Assembly: GCF_000265365.1 (NCBI RefSeq)
Contig: NC_018011.1
Location: forward strand, 3,055,501 to 3,119,500
From: Alistipes finegoldii DSM 17242
GTDB taxonomy: Bacteria; Bacteroidota; Bacteroidia; Bacteroidales; Rikenellaceae
Reading direction: 5' to 3'
Length of the DNA stretch: 64,000 nt
Position numbers and translations under genes: made by a program. Positions 40,640 through 49,994 of this stretch are shown here, in pieces (position 1 is the first letter of the stretch; each line of letters starts with the position of its first letter). The notes below the pieces were generated by a model that made no database searches, was not told the DNA's origin, and worked only from the letters and a program-made list of their open reading frames with translations.

Positions 40640-42210
40640 TTACTGCCGCATTCCGGCCGTCTCCGCAGGCTCCCGCCGCGGAGCCGCTTCAGGCCTGCTC
40701 AGCGGATGCTGAATCGTGAACCGGGTGCCTTTGCCGGATTCGGACTCGACCGAAATGGCGCCGCCCAGATACTCGGTGATCGTGCGGCAGATCGACAGTC
40801 CGAGCCCGACGCCTTTGACGAACGAGTCGGCCTTGTAGAATCGTTCGAAAATCCGGTCCAGATGCTCCTGCGCGATGCCCTTTCCGGTGTCGTGGACGAA
40901 CAGTTCGACCTGTTCGCACCCCTGCGGGGAGCGGAAGCCGAAGGTGATGCTGCCGTCGTCCGTGAATTTCGCGGCGTTGTTGATGAGGTTGTTGACGACC
41001 TGCTTGAGCCGCGACGCGTCGGTGACTATCGGTGTGTCCGCCTGCGGCATGTCGAGCCGCAAACGGACGCCTTCCGGCATGCAGAGCCGCTGAGCCTGAT
41101 AAATATCCGTCAGCAGGGCGTGCAGCGAGTGCTCCCCGAAATGGAATTCCATGGTGTTCGATTCGATCTTCGAAAGGTCGAGGATGTCCGAAATCAGGCG
41201 CAGCAGTTGGTCTCCGTTGCTCGTTATGAGCCGGCTGTACTCCTGCTTCTCCACCTCGCTGAACGGGATGTCTTCGCTGGTGAGCAGGTTGGCGAAGCCG
41301 ATGATGGCGTTGAGGGGCGTGCGTATCTCGTGGCTCATGTTGGCCAGAAACGCGCTTTTCAGACGGTCGCTCTCCCTCGCCTTGTCGCGGGCTGCGCGCA
41401 GTCCGTCTTCGGAGGTCTTGTGGTCGTGGATGCTCTGGCATATCCCCACGATGCGGTAGGGCGATCCGTCGCCGGTCTGTCCGAGGTATACGGACTGCTC
41501 CTCGAACCACTCCCACGTACCGTCACCGCGCCGGAGCCGGTACGTGAACGTGTCGGGATTCATCTCTCCTGCGAGTTGTTTTGCGAAGGCGTCGGCCAGC
41601 CTGCCGCGGTCTTCGGGATGCACGAGCCTGAAGAAATCTTCGGTGCCGATCGTGCCGTCGCCCGCCGGAAGACCCAAGTGGGCGAACCAGCGCTCGTCGA
41701 TGACCATCCTGTTGTGGCCGAGGTCGAAAAACCACGGGAATATTTTCGTCTGCGACAGGGCCATGCCGAGGATGAATTTGCGGGTGATCTCCTCCTCGGT
41801 GTTGCGGAACAGAAAGACGATCCGGCGCAGTTGCCGCCGCCGGTCGTAACGGCCGACGAAACGGCCTTCGATGTAGAATTTCAGGTTGGAGTTCCGAAGC
41901 CGGATATAGCTCCATGGCGGCAGGTCTCCGTAGCGGTGCCGTTCCCTGAGCCGGGCGAAAATGCCGGGCAGAAGGTCCTGCCGGTCGTGACAGACCGAAA
42001 GGATGTCGGAGATGTTCAGCGGATGTGAAAAATCCCCCCCCCGCGGATGCGGAGTTCGTCGCATGCCCGTGCGTTGATTTCCGTAATTTCCCCTTCCGGG
42101 GTGAGCGTGACGGCGCCGACGGACAGCATGCTCAGCGTGTCGGTATCGGACTGGGCGCCGGTGCGGGAAGCTGCGCGCGGGTCCTTGTGATGAAAAAGAC
42201 GCGATTTCAT
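40640..42210 (-). CDS. PAS-domain sensor histidine kinase, frame interrupted at a G9 tract
   Basis: The 3' part (40640-42064) encodes 474 residues: a PAS domain (FFRLVHPEDRGRLADAF then YRLRRGDGTWEWFEE), the H box FLANMSHEIRTPLNAI near residue 250, N box NNLINNAAKF and the ATP lid VGLGLSICRT; no receiver domain. The 5' part (42016-42210) encodes another PAS-like start (SVGAVTLTPEGEITEINARA) in a different frame. The two join in one frame only if the nine-G run at 42034-42042 had ten. Either the gene is phase-variable, it is a recent frameshift, or the run was mis-sequenced. An alternative start at 42064 is poor. Confidence 0.75.
42034..42042 (-). repeat. homopolymer G9 (C9 on the plus strand) inside the kinase gene
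   Basis: Nine G on the coding strand (nine C on the plus strand). The run joins two reading frames of one gene, so gain of one G restores the full product. Confidence 0.9.
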
Positions 42211-42344
42211 CGAATGGAGGTTTAGCGAATCAGTGACGCCGCAAGGTAGGGATAATTTTCGACAGATGCAAAAGCGGCGGTTTGCGGAGAATCCGGCAAC
42301 GGCATATATTTCGTTTCCCTATGTGAGAAAAAGGTAAATTTTCG

Positions 42345-42352
42345 TATATTTG
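42345..42352 (+). promoter_or_regulatory. -7 box (TATATTTG) of the TPR gene
   Basis: Exact TAnnTTTG match 26 bases before the ATG at 42378; the -33 element is weak. Confidence 0.45.
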
Positions 42353-42377
42353 CCCTTTGTAAGAATCTAAGTCTCGT

Positions 42378-45362
42378 ATGCGGAAAAATCTGAATTTATT
42401 GCTGGCCTTTGCCGTGTGTGCGTTGTGCGCGTCCGGAGCGCAGGCCGGAACCCCCGAATCTGCTGCTTTTATCGACCGCGGCAGGTCGCTGTTCGACTTC
42501 GGTCGCTGGACCGACGCCCGGCATGAGTTCCTGCAGGCGCGGGAGACGCTTTCTCCCGCCGACCGCGAGGCGGCGCAGACGGTCGACTTCTATCTGGCGG
42601 CCTGCGCCGTCGAGCTGGGCAGCCGTGACGCCGAGGCCGCGCTCCGCCGATTCGAAGCGCGTTACCCCGGATCGGTCTATGCCAACGACGTGCGGTTCTC
42701 GCTGGGCTCCTACTATTGCGCCGAGGGCGATATGAAACGTGCCCGCGAAGCTTTCGAAAAGACCGATTACAAAGCCCTCGGCCGGGCGCGCAAGGAGCAA
42801 TACGACGTTCGCATGGGCTATGTCGAATTCACCGACGGCGATTACGACAAGGCGTTCGGCTATTTCGACCGCATCGGCCCGCAGAGCGAATATGCCGACC
42901 ACGCGCTTTATTACAAATCCTATATCGACTATGCCGAAGGCCGTTACGGCCGTGCCAAGCAGGGCTTCACGGCTTTGCAGCGCAGCGACGCTTACCGCGA
43001 CGTGGTGCCGTACTACCTGCTGCAGATCGAATTTCACGAGGGCAACTACCGCTATGTCGTCGAGAACGGCGGCAAACTGGTGCAGCGGGCCGTTCCCGAA
43101 CGGCGCAGGGAGTTGGAGCGCGTCATTGCCGAGTCGTGGTTCCGGCTGGGCGATTTCAACAGGACGATCGAACATCTGGACGCTTTTGCTGCGGCCGGCG
43201 GCGAGCTGGACCGCGACGGCAGTTACCTGATGGGCTTCTCGCTCTACCGCACGGCCCACTATCCCGAAGCGGCGGAATACCTGCGCCGAGCGTGCGGCAC
43301 CGAGGATGCGCTGACGCAGAATGCCTCGTACCATCTGGCCGACTGTTACCTTCGGGCGGGCGACAAGCGGGCCGCCATGCACGCTTTCGCCATGGCCGCG
43401 GACGACCGCTTCGACGCGACGATCGCCGAGGATGCGCTGTTCAATTACGGCAAACTGCAGTATGAGCTGGGCGGCGGAGCCTTCAACGGCGCGATCAACG
43501 TGCTGACGCGCTATGTGGAGCAGTATCCCTCGTCGCCGCGCGTGGGCGAAGCCCGCACGCTGCTGATCGCCGCTTACTACAATTCCAACGATTACGACGC
43601 GGCCTACCGGGCCATCAAATCCTTCCCGACGCAGGATGCCGACATCCGCGCCGCGTTGCAGAAAATCACCTATTTCCGCGGACTGGAAGCCTATAATGCC
43701 GGCGACATGCGCGCGGCGCAGCGCTATCTTGCCGAGTCTGCGGCGATCAACGTCAGCCCCAAATATTCGGCCCTCAACTCCTTCTGGCAGGGTGAAATCG
43801 CCTTTGCGCAGGGCGACTATACGGTTGCGGCGGCCAAATACAACGCCTACCTGAAGCGTGCGCCCCGCAGCGAAAAGGAGTATGCCATGGCGCTGTACAA
43901 CCTCGGCTACTGCGCCTTCTCGCGTATGGACATGGCGCAGGCGCGCGGCTCGTTCGAGAAATTCCTCGCCGTCTATCCCGCACGTGACCGTTACCGCGCC
44001 GACGCCTGCAACCGTCTGGGCGACATCCGCTACTCCGACCGGGAGTTCGAAGCGGCGGTAGCCGAGTACGACCGGGCTGCGGCCTTGGGCGGTCCCGAAA
44101 AGTATTATGCGCAGTACAAGCGCGCCGTGACGCTCGGCATTCTGGGCCGCACGGAGCAGAAGCAGCAGGCGCTGCGGCAGATCATCACCGCGGGGGAGGG
44201 CGATTATGCCGACGAGGCCTCCTATGAACTGGGACGCTCCCACATAGCGCAGGAACAGTACGCCGAAGGCGCCGCGCAGCTGGAGAAATTCGTGGCCGAC
44301 TATCCTTCGTCGCCGCGCCGGGCGCAGGCCCTCTCCGATCTGGGCCTTGCATACCTCAATCTGGGCGACAAGGAGAAATCGCTCCGCTATTACGACATGG
44401 TCGTCGAGACGGCTCCGCAGTCGTCCGAAGCCAAGGGCGCGATGGAAGGCATCCGCGAGATTTACGTTTCGGAGGGCCGGGTGGACGACTACTTCGACTA
44501 TGCGCAGAAGGCGGGGCTGGAGAGCGATCTGACCGCCGTGTCGCGCGATTCGCTGTCGTTCGCCTCCGCGCAGAAACTTTACCTTGCGGGCCAGACCGAT
44601 GCCGCCGCCAAATCGCTGCGCAGTTACGTCAAGAGCTATCCCAAGGGCTATTACGTGAACGATGCGCTCTATTTCCTGAGCGACTGCTACCTCCGCTCCG
44701 ATCAGCGCGACGACGCCATCGAAACCCTGACGACGCTGGCCGGGCAGGGAACGAACCAATATACGGTCACGGTGCTCGAAAAACTCTCGGATATGACCTT
44801 CGAGGACAAGCGTTACGACGAAGCTGCCGCCGCTTACCGCCAGTTGTACGACGTTACGACGACGGTCGCCGGGCGTGAGGACGCCATGAAGAGCTATGTG
44901 CGTGCGACGCTGGCCGGGGGCGATGCGGCGAAGATCGAAGCGATGGCCGCCGATGTCGCGGCGCATCCCGACGCCGGGGCCGTCGCGCTGCGCGAGTCGA
45001 AATTCGCATGGGCCGAGCTGCTGCGTCGGCAGGACCGCCGCGCCGATGCCGTGAAACTGTATAAGGAACTGGCGTCCGACGTCCGTACAAAGGAGGGCTC
45101 TGCGGCCGCTTATTACGTACTCGAAGATGTTTTCGCGAGCGGCGATATGGACAAGGCCGAGAAGGCGATATTCGCCTATTCGGAGCGTGAGCCGCAGGCG
45201 TACTGGTTAGCCAAGGCCTTTATCCTGCTGGGCGACGTCTATGTCCGCAAGGGCGACAATTTCCAAGCTAGGGCGACCTACCAGAGCGTTGCCGACGGCT
45301 ATTCGCCTGCCGACGACGGCATTGTGGCCGAAGCGAAAGAACGGATCGCAAAACTGAACTGA
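42378..45362 (+). CDS. secreted tetratricopeptide-repeat protein
   Basis: A 994-residue protein with a signal peptide ending near residue 23 (ASGAQAG) and TPR-like helical repeats along nearly its whole length. Repeated motifs such as YNLGYCAFSRMDMAQARGSF, YELGRSHIAQEQYAEGAAQL and SDLGLAYLNLGDKEKSLRYY show the 34-residue period. It probably acts in the periplasm as a protein-binding platform. It overlaps the following outer-membrane barrel gene by one base (TGATG), so the two are probably made together. Confidence 0.85.
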   Translation: MRKNLNLLLAFAVCALCASGAQAGTPESAAFIDRGRSLFDFGRWTDARHEFLQARETLSPADREAAQTVDFYLAACAVELGSRDAEAALRRFEARYPGSVYANDVRFSLGSYYCAEGDMKRAREAFEKTDYKALGRARKEQYDVRMGYVEFTDGDYDKAFGYFDRIGPQSEYADHALYYKSYIDYAEGRYGRAKQGFTALQRSDAYRDVVPYYLLQIEFHEGNYRYVVENGGKLVQRAVPERRRELERVIAESWFRLGDFNRTIEHLDAFAAAGGELDRDGSYLMGFSLYRTAHYPEAAEYLRRACGTEDALTQNASYHLADCYLRAGDKRAAMHAFAMAADDRFDATIAEDALFNYGKLQYELGGGAFNGAINVLTRYVEQYPSSPRVGEARTLLIAAYYNSNDYDAAYRAIKSFPTQDADIRAALQKITYFRGLEAYNAGDMRAAQRYLAESAAINVSPKYSALNSFWQGEIAFAQGDYTVAAAKYNAYLKRAPRSEKEYAMALYNLGYCAFSRMDMAQARGSFEKFLAVYPARDRYRADACNRLGDIRYSDREFEAAVAEYDRAAALGGPEKYYAQYKRAVTLGILGRTEQKQQALRQIITAGEGDYADEASYELGRSHIAQEQYAEGAAQLEKFVADYPSSPRRAQALSDLGLAYLNLGDKEKSLRYYDMVVETAPQSSEAKGAMEGIREIYVSEGRVDDYFDYAQKAGLESDLTAVSRDSLSFASAQKLYLAGQTDAAAKSLRSYVKSYPKGYYVNDALYFLSDCYLRSDQRDDAIETLTTLAGQGTNQYTVTVLEKLSDMTFEDKRYDEAAAAYRQLYDVTTTVAGREDAMKSYVRATLAGGDAAKIEAMAADVAAHPDAGAVALRESKFAWAELLRRQDRRADAVKLYKELASDVRTKEGSAAAYYVLEDVFASGDMDKAEKAIFAYSEREPQAYWLAKAFILLGDVYVRKGDNFQARATYQSVADGYSPADDGIVAEAKERIAKLN

Positions 45363-47095
45363 TGATGAAACGCATATTGTTTGCCGCCGCGCTGCTGGCG
45401 GCGCTTCCCTGTAGCGTGAGCGCGCAGGTGGAAAAACGGGTCGAAGTGACCAAAGCCTATGTTCCGAGCGTCGAAAGCGCCGCGAAGCTGGCCGTCGTGC
45501 CCGATATGACCGATACGGTGAAGATGCGGCCCGAAATCGACTATACGATCACGCCGCTGTCGCTGCAGACGACACTCGCCACGCGGCCTATCCGTCCGGC
45601 GACGGTGACCTATTGGGAATTCAACCGTCCGCTGCCGTTCTACCTGAAGGCCGGGGCGGGCTATCCGCTCAATTCGGTGCTGGATTTCTACGCTTCGAGC
45701 CAGAACCCCGGTACGGGTTATGTTGTGGGGTACGTGAACCACGAGGGCCGCTATGCGAAGATCAAAAACGACTTCGGCATCAGAAACAACTCGACGCGGA
45801 TGCTCAACCGCATCGGCGCCGCGGCCGGCAAGTATTTCGGCAAACACATTCTGGAGGGCGATCTCTCGTATGAAAACCGTATGTATCACCGTTACGGGAT
45901 GTATGTCGCGTCGGACGTCACGTCGGACATGGCCCCCGGCGCAATGGCCGATTACGGCGATGCGAATATCGCGGTGCGTTTCGGCGATGATTTTCAGGAC
46001 CTGAGCCGTGTGAATTTCGAAATCGCGATCCGCGGCGGGCTGTTTTTCGACCACTCCGAGTGGCCGGATTACAACGACAAAGCGCGTCAGACCACGCTGG
46101 AGACCCATGCGAAGATCGCCCGCGGATTCGGCCGCCACCAGCTTGCGGCGGAGTTCGGTTATACGCGGCTGGCCGGACAGAAAGCGATCGGCCTTTATAA
46201 TCAGCAGCTGATCCATGCCGCCCTGCGTTACGGTATCGAGGGCGGGGTAGTGCGTCTCGAAGCGGGCGCCGACTATTACCACGACAAGGTCAAGACCGTC
46301 GACGCGGAGAATTACATCATTCCTTTCGTCCGGCTGAACCTGAACCTCGGAACGGACGGACTTTGTCCCTTTTTCGAGATGGACGGCAGTGTGGACGACA
46401 ACGGCTTCCGCTCGCTGACCCGGCAGAATCCTTACGTCGCCGCAGCGTTCTGGCAGACCAAGAGTTCGGTCGATTACAACGGCCGTTTCGGTATCGGCGG
46501 CAGTATCTGGCGCGGAAAGTTCGACTACAGGGTGTATGCCGGATTTTCGGTCCGGGACAACCATCCCTATTGGTATGTTTCCGACAATTATGCGATCGAC
46601 GGGGAAAAAACGGCCGTCGCCGGAGCCATGCGCCCGGCACTGGCCCGTCAGACCGTACTTTCCTTCAACGGCGAAGTGACGTGGCGTCCGGTGAGCAGTT
46701 TCCGGACGGAATTGGGCGTACACGGATATATCTACAACGACGACGAAACCAAATTGCACAACGGCGCGCCGTCCTTCGACGGTAGTCTGTCGGCGCACTA
46801 CGACGGCCGCAAGATTTCGTTCGGCGCGGGAGTCTACTTGCAGAGTGCCCGGAAGTGGAGTGCGGTTTTCGAAAATACGGGGACGGAAACTGCGCCCGGT
46901 GAACCTGTGATGCAGTACGATACTTTCGAAGCGCCCTTCGCCGTCGATTTGCGCGTCAATTTCGACTGGAAAGTTTCGGGCCGCGTGACGCTCTTCGCCG
47001 AGGGCCGCAACCTGATCAACCGCCGCCTGTACGAATATCCGTTCTACCCCGAATACGGGGCTAACTTTACGGTCGGCGTGAAGGCGAACTTTTAA
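45362..47095 (+). CDS. outer-membrane beta-barrel protein paired with the TPR protein
   Basis: A 577-residue protein with a signal peptide ending at VSAQ. Many amphipathic strands with aromatic ends (YLKAGAGYPLNSVLDFYA, VEYQFGQ-type patterns) and a C-terminal aromatic residue after NFTVGVKANF fit a barrel of the TonB-receptor or similar superfamily, without a plug domain. It should sit in the outer membrane and partner the TPR protein. The transported or displayed molecule is unknown. Confidence 0.7.
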   Translation: MMKRILFAAALLAALPCSVSAQVEKRVEVTKAYVPSVESAAKLAVVPDMTDTVKMRPEIDYTITPLSLQTTLATRPIRPATVTYWEFNRPLPFYLKAGAGYPLNSVLDFYASSQNPGTGYVVGYVNHEGRYAKIKNDFGIRNNSTRMLNRIGAAAGKYFGKHILEGDLSYENRMYHRYGMYVASDVTSDMAPGAMADYGDANIAVRFGDDFQDLSRVNFEIAIRGGLFFDHSEWPDYNDKARQTTLETHAKIARGFGRHQLAAEFGYTRLAGQKAIGLYNQQLIHAALRYGIEGGVVRLEAGADYYHDKVKTVDAENYIIPFVRLNLNLGTDGLCPFFEMDGSVDDNGFRSLTRQNPYVAAAFWQTKSSVDYNGRFGIGGSIWRGKFDYRVYAGFSVRDNHPYWYVSDNYAIDGEKTAVAGAMRPALARQTVLSFNGEVTWRPVSSFRTELGVHGYIYNDDETKLHNGAPSFDGSLSAHYDGRKISFGAGVYLQSARKWSAVFENTGTETAPGEPVMQYDTFEAPFAVDLRVNFDWKVSGRVTLFAEGRNLINRRLYEYPFYPEYGANFTVGVKANF

Positions 47096-47167
47096 AAAGA
47101 TTTCCTCTCCATGCCGGTTGGGCGCATATAAATTGTCTGTGAAGAGTATTCATGGAGGTAAATTTGC

Positions 47168-47175
47168 TATTTTTG
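47168..47175 (+). promoter_or_regulatory. -7 box (TATTTTTG) upstream of the DUF2089 gene
   Basis: Match to TAnnTTTG 65 bases before the ATG at 47240, with no strong -33 box. Confidence 0.35.
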
Positions 47176-47239
47176 GGAAATAATATTGATTTTGTCAATC
47201 ACAAACTAATTTAAACGCAATATTTCTTTAATAATATTT

Positions 47240-47533
47240 ATGGCTACACTGAAGAACCTCCCCAAAATATGTCCCTCCTGCGGTAAACGTTTGAGCGTGC
47301 ACGCGATGCATTGCAACGGATGCCAAACACATATCGAAGGCAATTACAGTCTTCCCGTGATGATGCAGCTGTCAGCACCCGACCAGCAGTTCGTACTCGA
47401 TTTCGTGAAGAGCAGCGGTTCGCTGAAGGAGATGGCCCATAAGTTGGGATTGAGTTATCCGACCGTGCGCAACAGACTGGACGATATTATCTCTCAACTA
47501 AATAAATTCGAAAGCGATGAACAAGATTCTTAA
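47240..47533 (+). CDS. DUF2089 family protein: zinc ribbon plus HTH
   Basis: A 97-residue protein. The N-terminus has a zinc ribbon (CPSCGKRL, CNGCQTH) and the C-terminus a helix-turn-helix (SGSLKEMAHKLGLSYPTVRNRL). This is the DUF2089 layout, usually with a regulatory role. It overlaps the following membrane-protein gene by 17 bases, which suggests it controls or acts with that protein. Confidence 0.85.
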   Translation: MATLKNLPKICPSCGKRLSVHAMHCNGCQTHIEGNYSLPVMMQLSAPDQQFVLDFVKSSGSLKEMAHKLGLSYPTVRNRLDDIISQLNKFESDEQDS

Positions 47534-48059
47534 CCCGTTCGAATACCTGTCTACAGGGAAAGCGCTCGGTTGGGGCCTCGCGGGAACGCTCTTCTCCATC
47601 TGCCTGCTGACCGCGGTGAGTTGGCCCGTCGAGGGCGACGTTTCCAAGATTATCACGATTCTGTCGTCGAATTTGCTGTTGTGGCTGCCCCTCTCGCTGC
47701 TGTTGTACGTGATGGCGCTGGTGCTCTCGCCCTCCCGCATCCGGGCCGTGGATATCTTTGCCTCCAACCTGTTCGCGATGCTGCCGATGATCGTTATTCT
47801 GGGAGTGCTGAGTCTTTGTTCCATGTGGCTGGGGAGCATTGTCTGCGAACCCCGCAGCGCCTGCGAGGTCTTGAAGCAGGCAGCCTACAATCTGATCGTG
47901 ATCGTCCTGTCGGTTTCGATGGTCTGGTCGATGGTCTGGGGCTGTTTCGCCTATCTCGTTTCGGCCAATATGAAAGGATGGAAAAGCATCGTCGTTTTTG
48001 TGATCTGCTATGTCTTCGTGAGTGTGGTCAACCAATTGCTGATCGAATACACCAAATAG
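47517..48059 (+). CDS. YIP1-like integral membrane protein
   Basis: A 180-residue protein with about five hydrophobic helices (LLLWLPLSLLLYVMALVL, MLPMIVILGVLSLCSMWL, LIVIVLSVSMVWSMVWGCF among them). The organisation matches small YIP1-family membrane proteins that occur beside DUF2089 genes. Function unknown. Confidence 0.65.
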   Translation: MNKILNPFEYLSTGKALGWGLAGTLFSICLLTAVSWPVEGDVSKIITILSSNLLLWLPLSLLLYVMALVLSPSRIRAVDIFASNLFAMLPMIVILGVLSLCSMWLGSIVCEPRSACEVLKQAAYNLIVIVLSVSMVWSMVWGCFAYLVSANMKGWKSIVVFVICYVFVSVVNQLLIEYTK

Positions 48060-48084
48060 GGCGGAGTGCCGTCCGACGCTATGC

Positions 48085-48109
48085 GGAACCCCTGCCGGGT
48101 TCCGTTTTT
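48085..48109 (+). terminator. intrinsic terminator
   Basis: GGAACCC/GGGTTCC stem with a five-base loop, then GTTTTT. Confidence 0.85.
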
Positions 48110-48136
48110 CGTTTCGGCCCGACGATGGACGGCCAT

Positions 48137-48180
48137 AAAAAAAATATGGAGCTGCAAACCGGAATTTGCAGCGCCATATA
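48137..48180 (-). terminator. terminator of the SRP RNA
   Basis: On the minus strand ATATGG-C-GCTGCAAA pairs with TTTGCAGC-T-CCATAT around a short loop and is followed by a run of eight T. Confidence 0.9.
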
Positions 48181-48185
48181 TGGTT

Positions 48186-48281
48186 GGGTGAGCTGATTAT
48201 ATCGCACCGCTACAACCACATACCCTTGCTCGATTCCTCGCCTGGGGGATTCTGTAGGAGCTGGTCGTATAAGACTCACCC
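48186..48281 (-). ncRNA. ffs: small bacterial signal recognition particle RNA (4.5S-like)
   Basis: About 96 bases on the minus strand. The ends pair (GGGTGAG at the 5' end with CTCACCC at the 3' end). The tip shows the conserved domain IV: CAGGCGA, a GGAA tetraloop, then TCGAGCAAGGG, with the AGCA side of the symmetric loop that binds Ffh. A consensus promoter lies directly upstream and a strong terminator directly downstream, which fixes both ends. It guides membrane and secreted proteins to the translocon. Confidence 0.9.
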
Positions 48282-48285
48282 GGCA

Positions 48286-48315
48286 CAAAAGTAGGAATTT
48301 TTTATATCTTTGCAA
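48286..48315 (-). promoter_or_regulatory. promoter of the SRP RNA
   Basis: On the minus strand TTG (48315-48313), a 19-base gap and TACTTTTG (48293-48286): an exact consensus promoter starting near 48280. The plus strand of the same stretch carries TATCTTTG (48305-48312), the likely -7 box of mltG, so the two promoters overlap and diverge. Confidence 0.85.
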
Positions 48316-48329
48316 AAATTTTCGACCAG

Positions 48330-49343
48330 ATGCGTAAAAAAACTTTGCTCTATATCTTTTTTGCGGGCCTGTCTGTTCTGCTGATCGCGGGATTCGTCCT
48401 TCGTCAGCAGTTCTACGGCAATGCCGTGAAGACGGAACGCGAACTCTTTGTCAGCAGCCGGGCCGATTACCGTGCGCTCGTCGATTCCCTGCTGCCGGAG
48501 TTGAAACACCATTGGGCGTTCGGGGTCTATGCCCGGCGCATCAATCTGGCCGAGACCTTCAAGCCCGGACACTATCTCCTCGAACGGGGCATGAGCGTCA
48601 TCCGGGTGGCCCGGATGCTCAAACTGGGCATGCAGACCCCCGTGCGGGTGACGATCAACAACGTGCGGATTCCCGCCCAGCTGGCGCAGAAACTCGCCGG
48701 TCAGATCGACGCCGACTCCGCCGCGATCATGCGGGCGCTGACTTCGGACGAAGTCGCCCGAAAAGCGGGTTTCGACAGCCTGACCCTTTTTTCGATGTTC
48801 ATTCCCAACACCTATGAATTCTATTGGACGGTGACGCCCGAAGAGTTCGTGGAGCGGATGAAACGCGAATACGACCGTTTCTGGACGCCGGAGCGGGACG
48901 CGCTGCGCAAACGCAGCGGCCTGAGCCGGTTCGAAGTCATGACCCTTGCGTCGATCGTCTATGAAGAGACGCGCAAGACCGACGAGATGCCCCGCGTCGC
49001 CGGCGTATACGTCAACCGGCTGAAAAAGGGAATGCCCCTGCAGGCCGACCCGACGATCAAATACGCGATGCAGGATTTCGGCCTGCGCCGCATCCTGTAC
49101 AAGCATCTGAAATATGAATCTCCGTATAACACCTATCTGAACAAGGGCCTGCCGCCGTCGCCTATCTGCATGCCGGGCATCAATGCCATTGACGCGGTGC
49201 TGAATTACGAAAAACACGACTATATTTTCTTCTGCGCACGGGAGACGTTCGACGGCTACCACAATTTTGCGAAGACCCTGCGCGAGCACAACGCCAATGC
49301 TCAGGCGTACAGCAGGGAGCTGAACCGGCGCAAGATTAAATAA
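48330..49343 (+). CDS. mltG: endolytic transglycosylase MltG
   Basis: A 337-residue YceG-family enzyme that cuts nascent glycan strands and sets their length. One N-terminal membrane helix (LYIFFAGLSVLLIAGFVL) anchors it to the inner membrane. The catalytic region carries EVMTLASIVYEETRKTDEMP with the catalytic glutamate near residue 215, VYVNRLKKGMPLQADPTIKY and the NTYLNKGLPPSPICMPG segment. Divergent from the SRP RNA gene. Confidence 0.92.
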   Translation: MRKKTLLYIFFAGLSVLLIAGFVLRQQFYGNAVKTERELFVSSRADYRALVDSLLPELKHHWAFGVYARRINLAETFKPGHYLLERGMSVIRVARMLKLGMQTPVRVTINNVRIPAQLAQKLAGQIDADSAAIMRALTSDEVARKAGFDSLTLFSMFIPNTYEFYWTVTPEEFVERMKREYDRFWTPERDALRKRSGLSRFEVMTLASIVYEETRKTDEMPRVAGVYVNRLKKGMPLQADPTIKYAMQDFGLRRILYKHLKYESPYNTYLNKGLPPSPICMPGINAIDAVLNYEKHDYIFFCARETFDGYHNFAKTLREHNANAQAYSRELNRRKIK

Positions 49344-49363
49344 TTTTTCGTACATTTGTATTC

Positions 49364-49966
49364 ATGCTGACGAAAATATACGAACAGAACCCCTCCGAAA
49401 GGGAGTTGCGGAAAGTGGTCGATGCGTTGGAGGACGGCGGAATCATCATCTATCCGACCGACAGTGTCTATGCTTTCGGTTGCTCGCTGCGTTCGCCCAA
49501 GGCCATCGAGCGGCTGCGCCGCATGAAGGGCAAGGACGCCGAGGCCTTTACGGTGGTTTTCGAAAATCTGGCTCAGGCGGCCGAGTACTGCCGGGTGGAC
49601 AATGCGGCGTTCCGCATCCTGAAGCGCAACCTGCCGGGGCCTTTCACGTTCGTATTGACGGCATCGTCGGGCATGCCCGACAAGGCGCTCGAAAAGCGGC
49701 GTACGATCGGAATCCGTATTCCCGGCAACGCCGTTCCGCGGGCTATCGTCGCGGCGCTGGGATGTCCGCTTATCACCACCTCGGTGAAGGACGACGACGA
49801 AGTGGTCGAATACACCACGGATCCCGAACTGATCCACGAGCGGTACGGCCGCGATGTGGCGCTGGTGATCGACGGCGGCGTCGGCGACAATGTGCCGACG
49901 ACGGTCGTGGATCTCACGGGCGACGAACCCGAAATCCTGCGCGAGGGCAAAGGCGAGCTGCAATGA
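49364..49966 (+). CDS. Sua5/YciO/YrdC-family protein
   Basis: A 200-residue member of the family that makes threonylcarbamoyl-AMP for tRNA t6A, or a YciO-type relative. GGIIIYPTDSVYAFGCSLRS near residue 26 and KRNLPGPFTFVLTAS near residue 88 are conserved, as is TIGIRIPGNAVPRAIVAALG. Whether it is TsaC-type or a YciO paralogue cannot be settled without comparing the ATP-binding residues. Confidence 0.85.
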   Translation: MLTKIYEQNPSERELRKVVDALEDGGIIIYPTDSVYAFGCSLRSPKAIERLRRMKGKDAEAFTVVFENLAQAAEYCRVDNAAFRILKRNLPGPFTFVLTASSGMPDKALEKRRTIGIRIPGNAVPRAIVAALGCPLITTSVKDDDEVVEYTTDPELIHERYGRDVALVIDGGVGDNVPTTVVDLTGDEPEILREGKGELQ

Positions 49967-49994
49967 TTGGGAACTGATAATTCTGAATGATATA

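Noticed and set aside
40182..42028. Plus-strand frames opposite osmC and the kinase
   Set aside because: The minus strand carries clear OsmC cysteines and H/N/G kinase boxes; the plus frames have no domains.
42396..44966. 856-codon minus-strand frame opposite the TPR gene
   Set aside because: Shadow of the TPR frame; no start context or domain.
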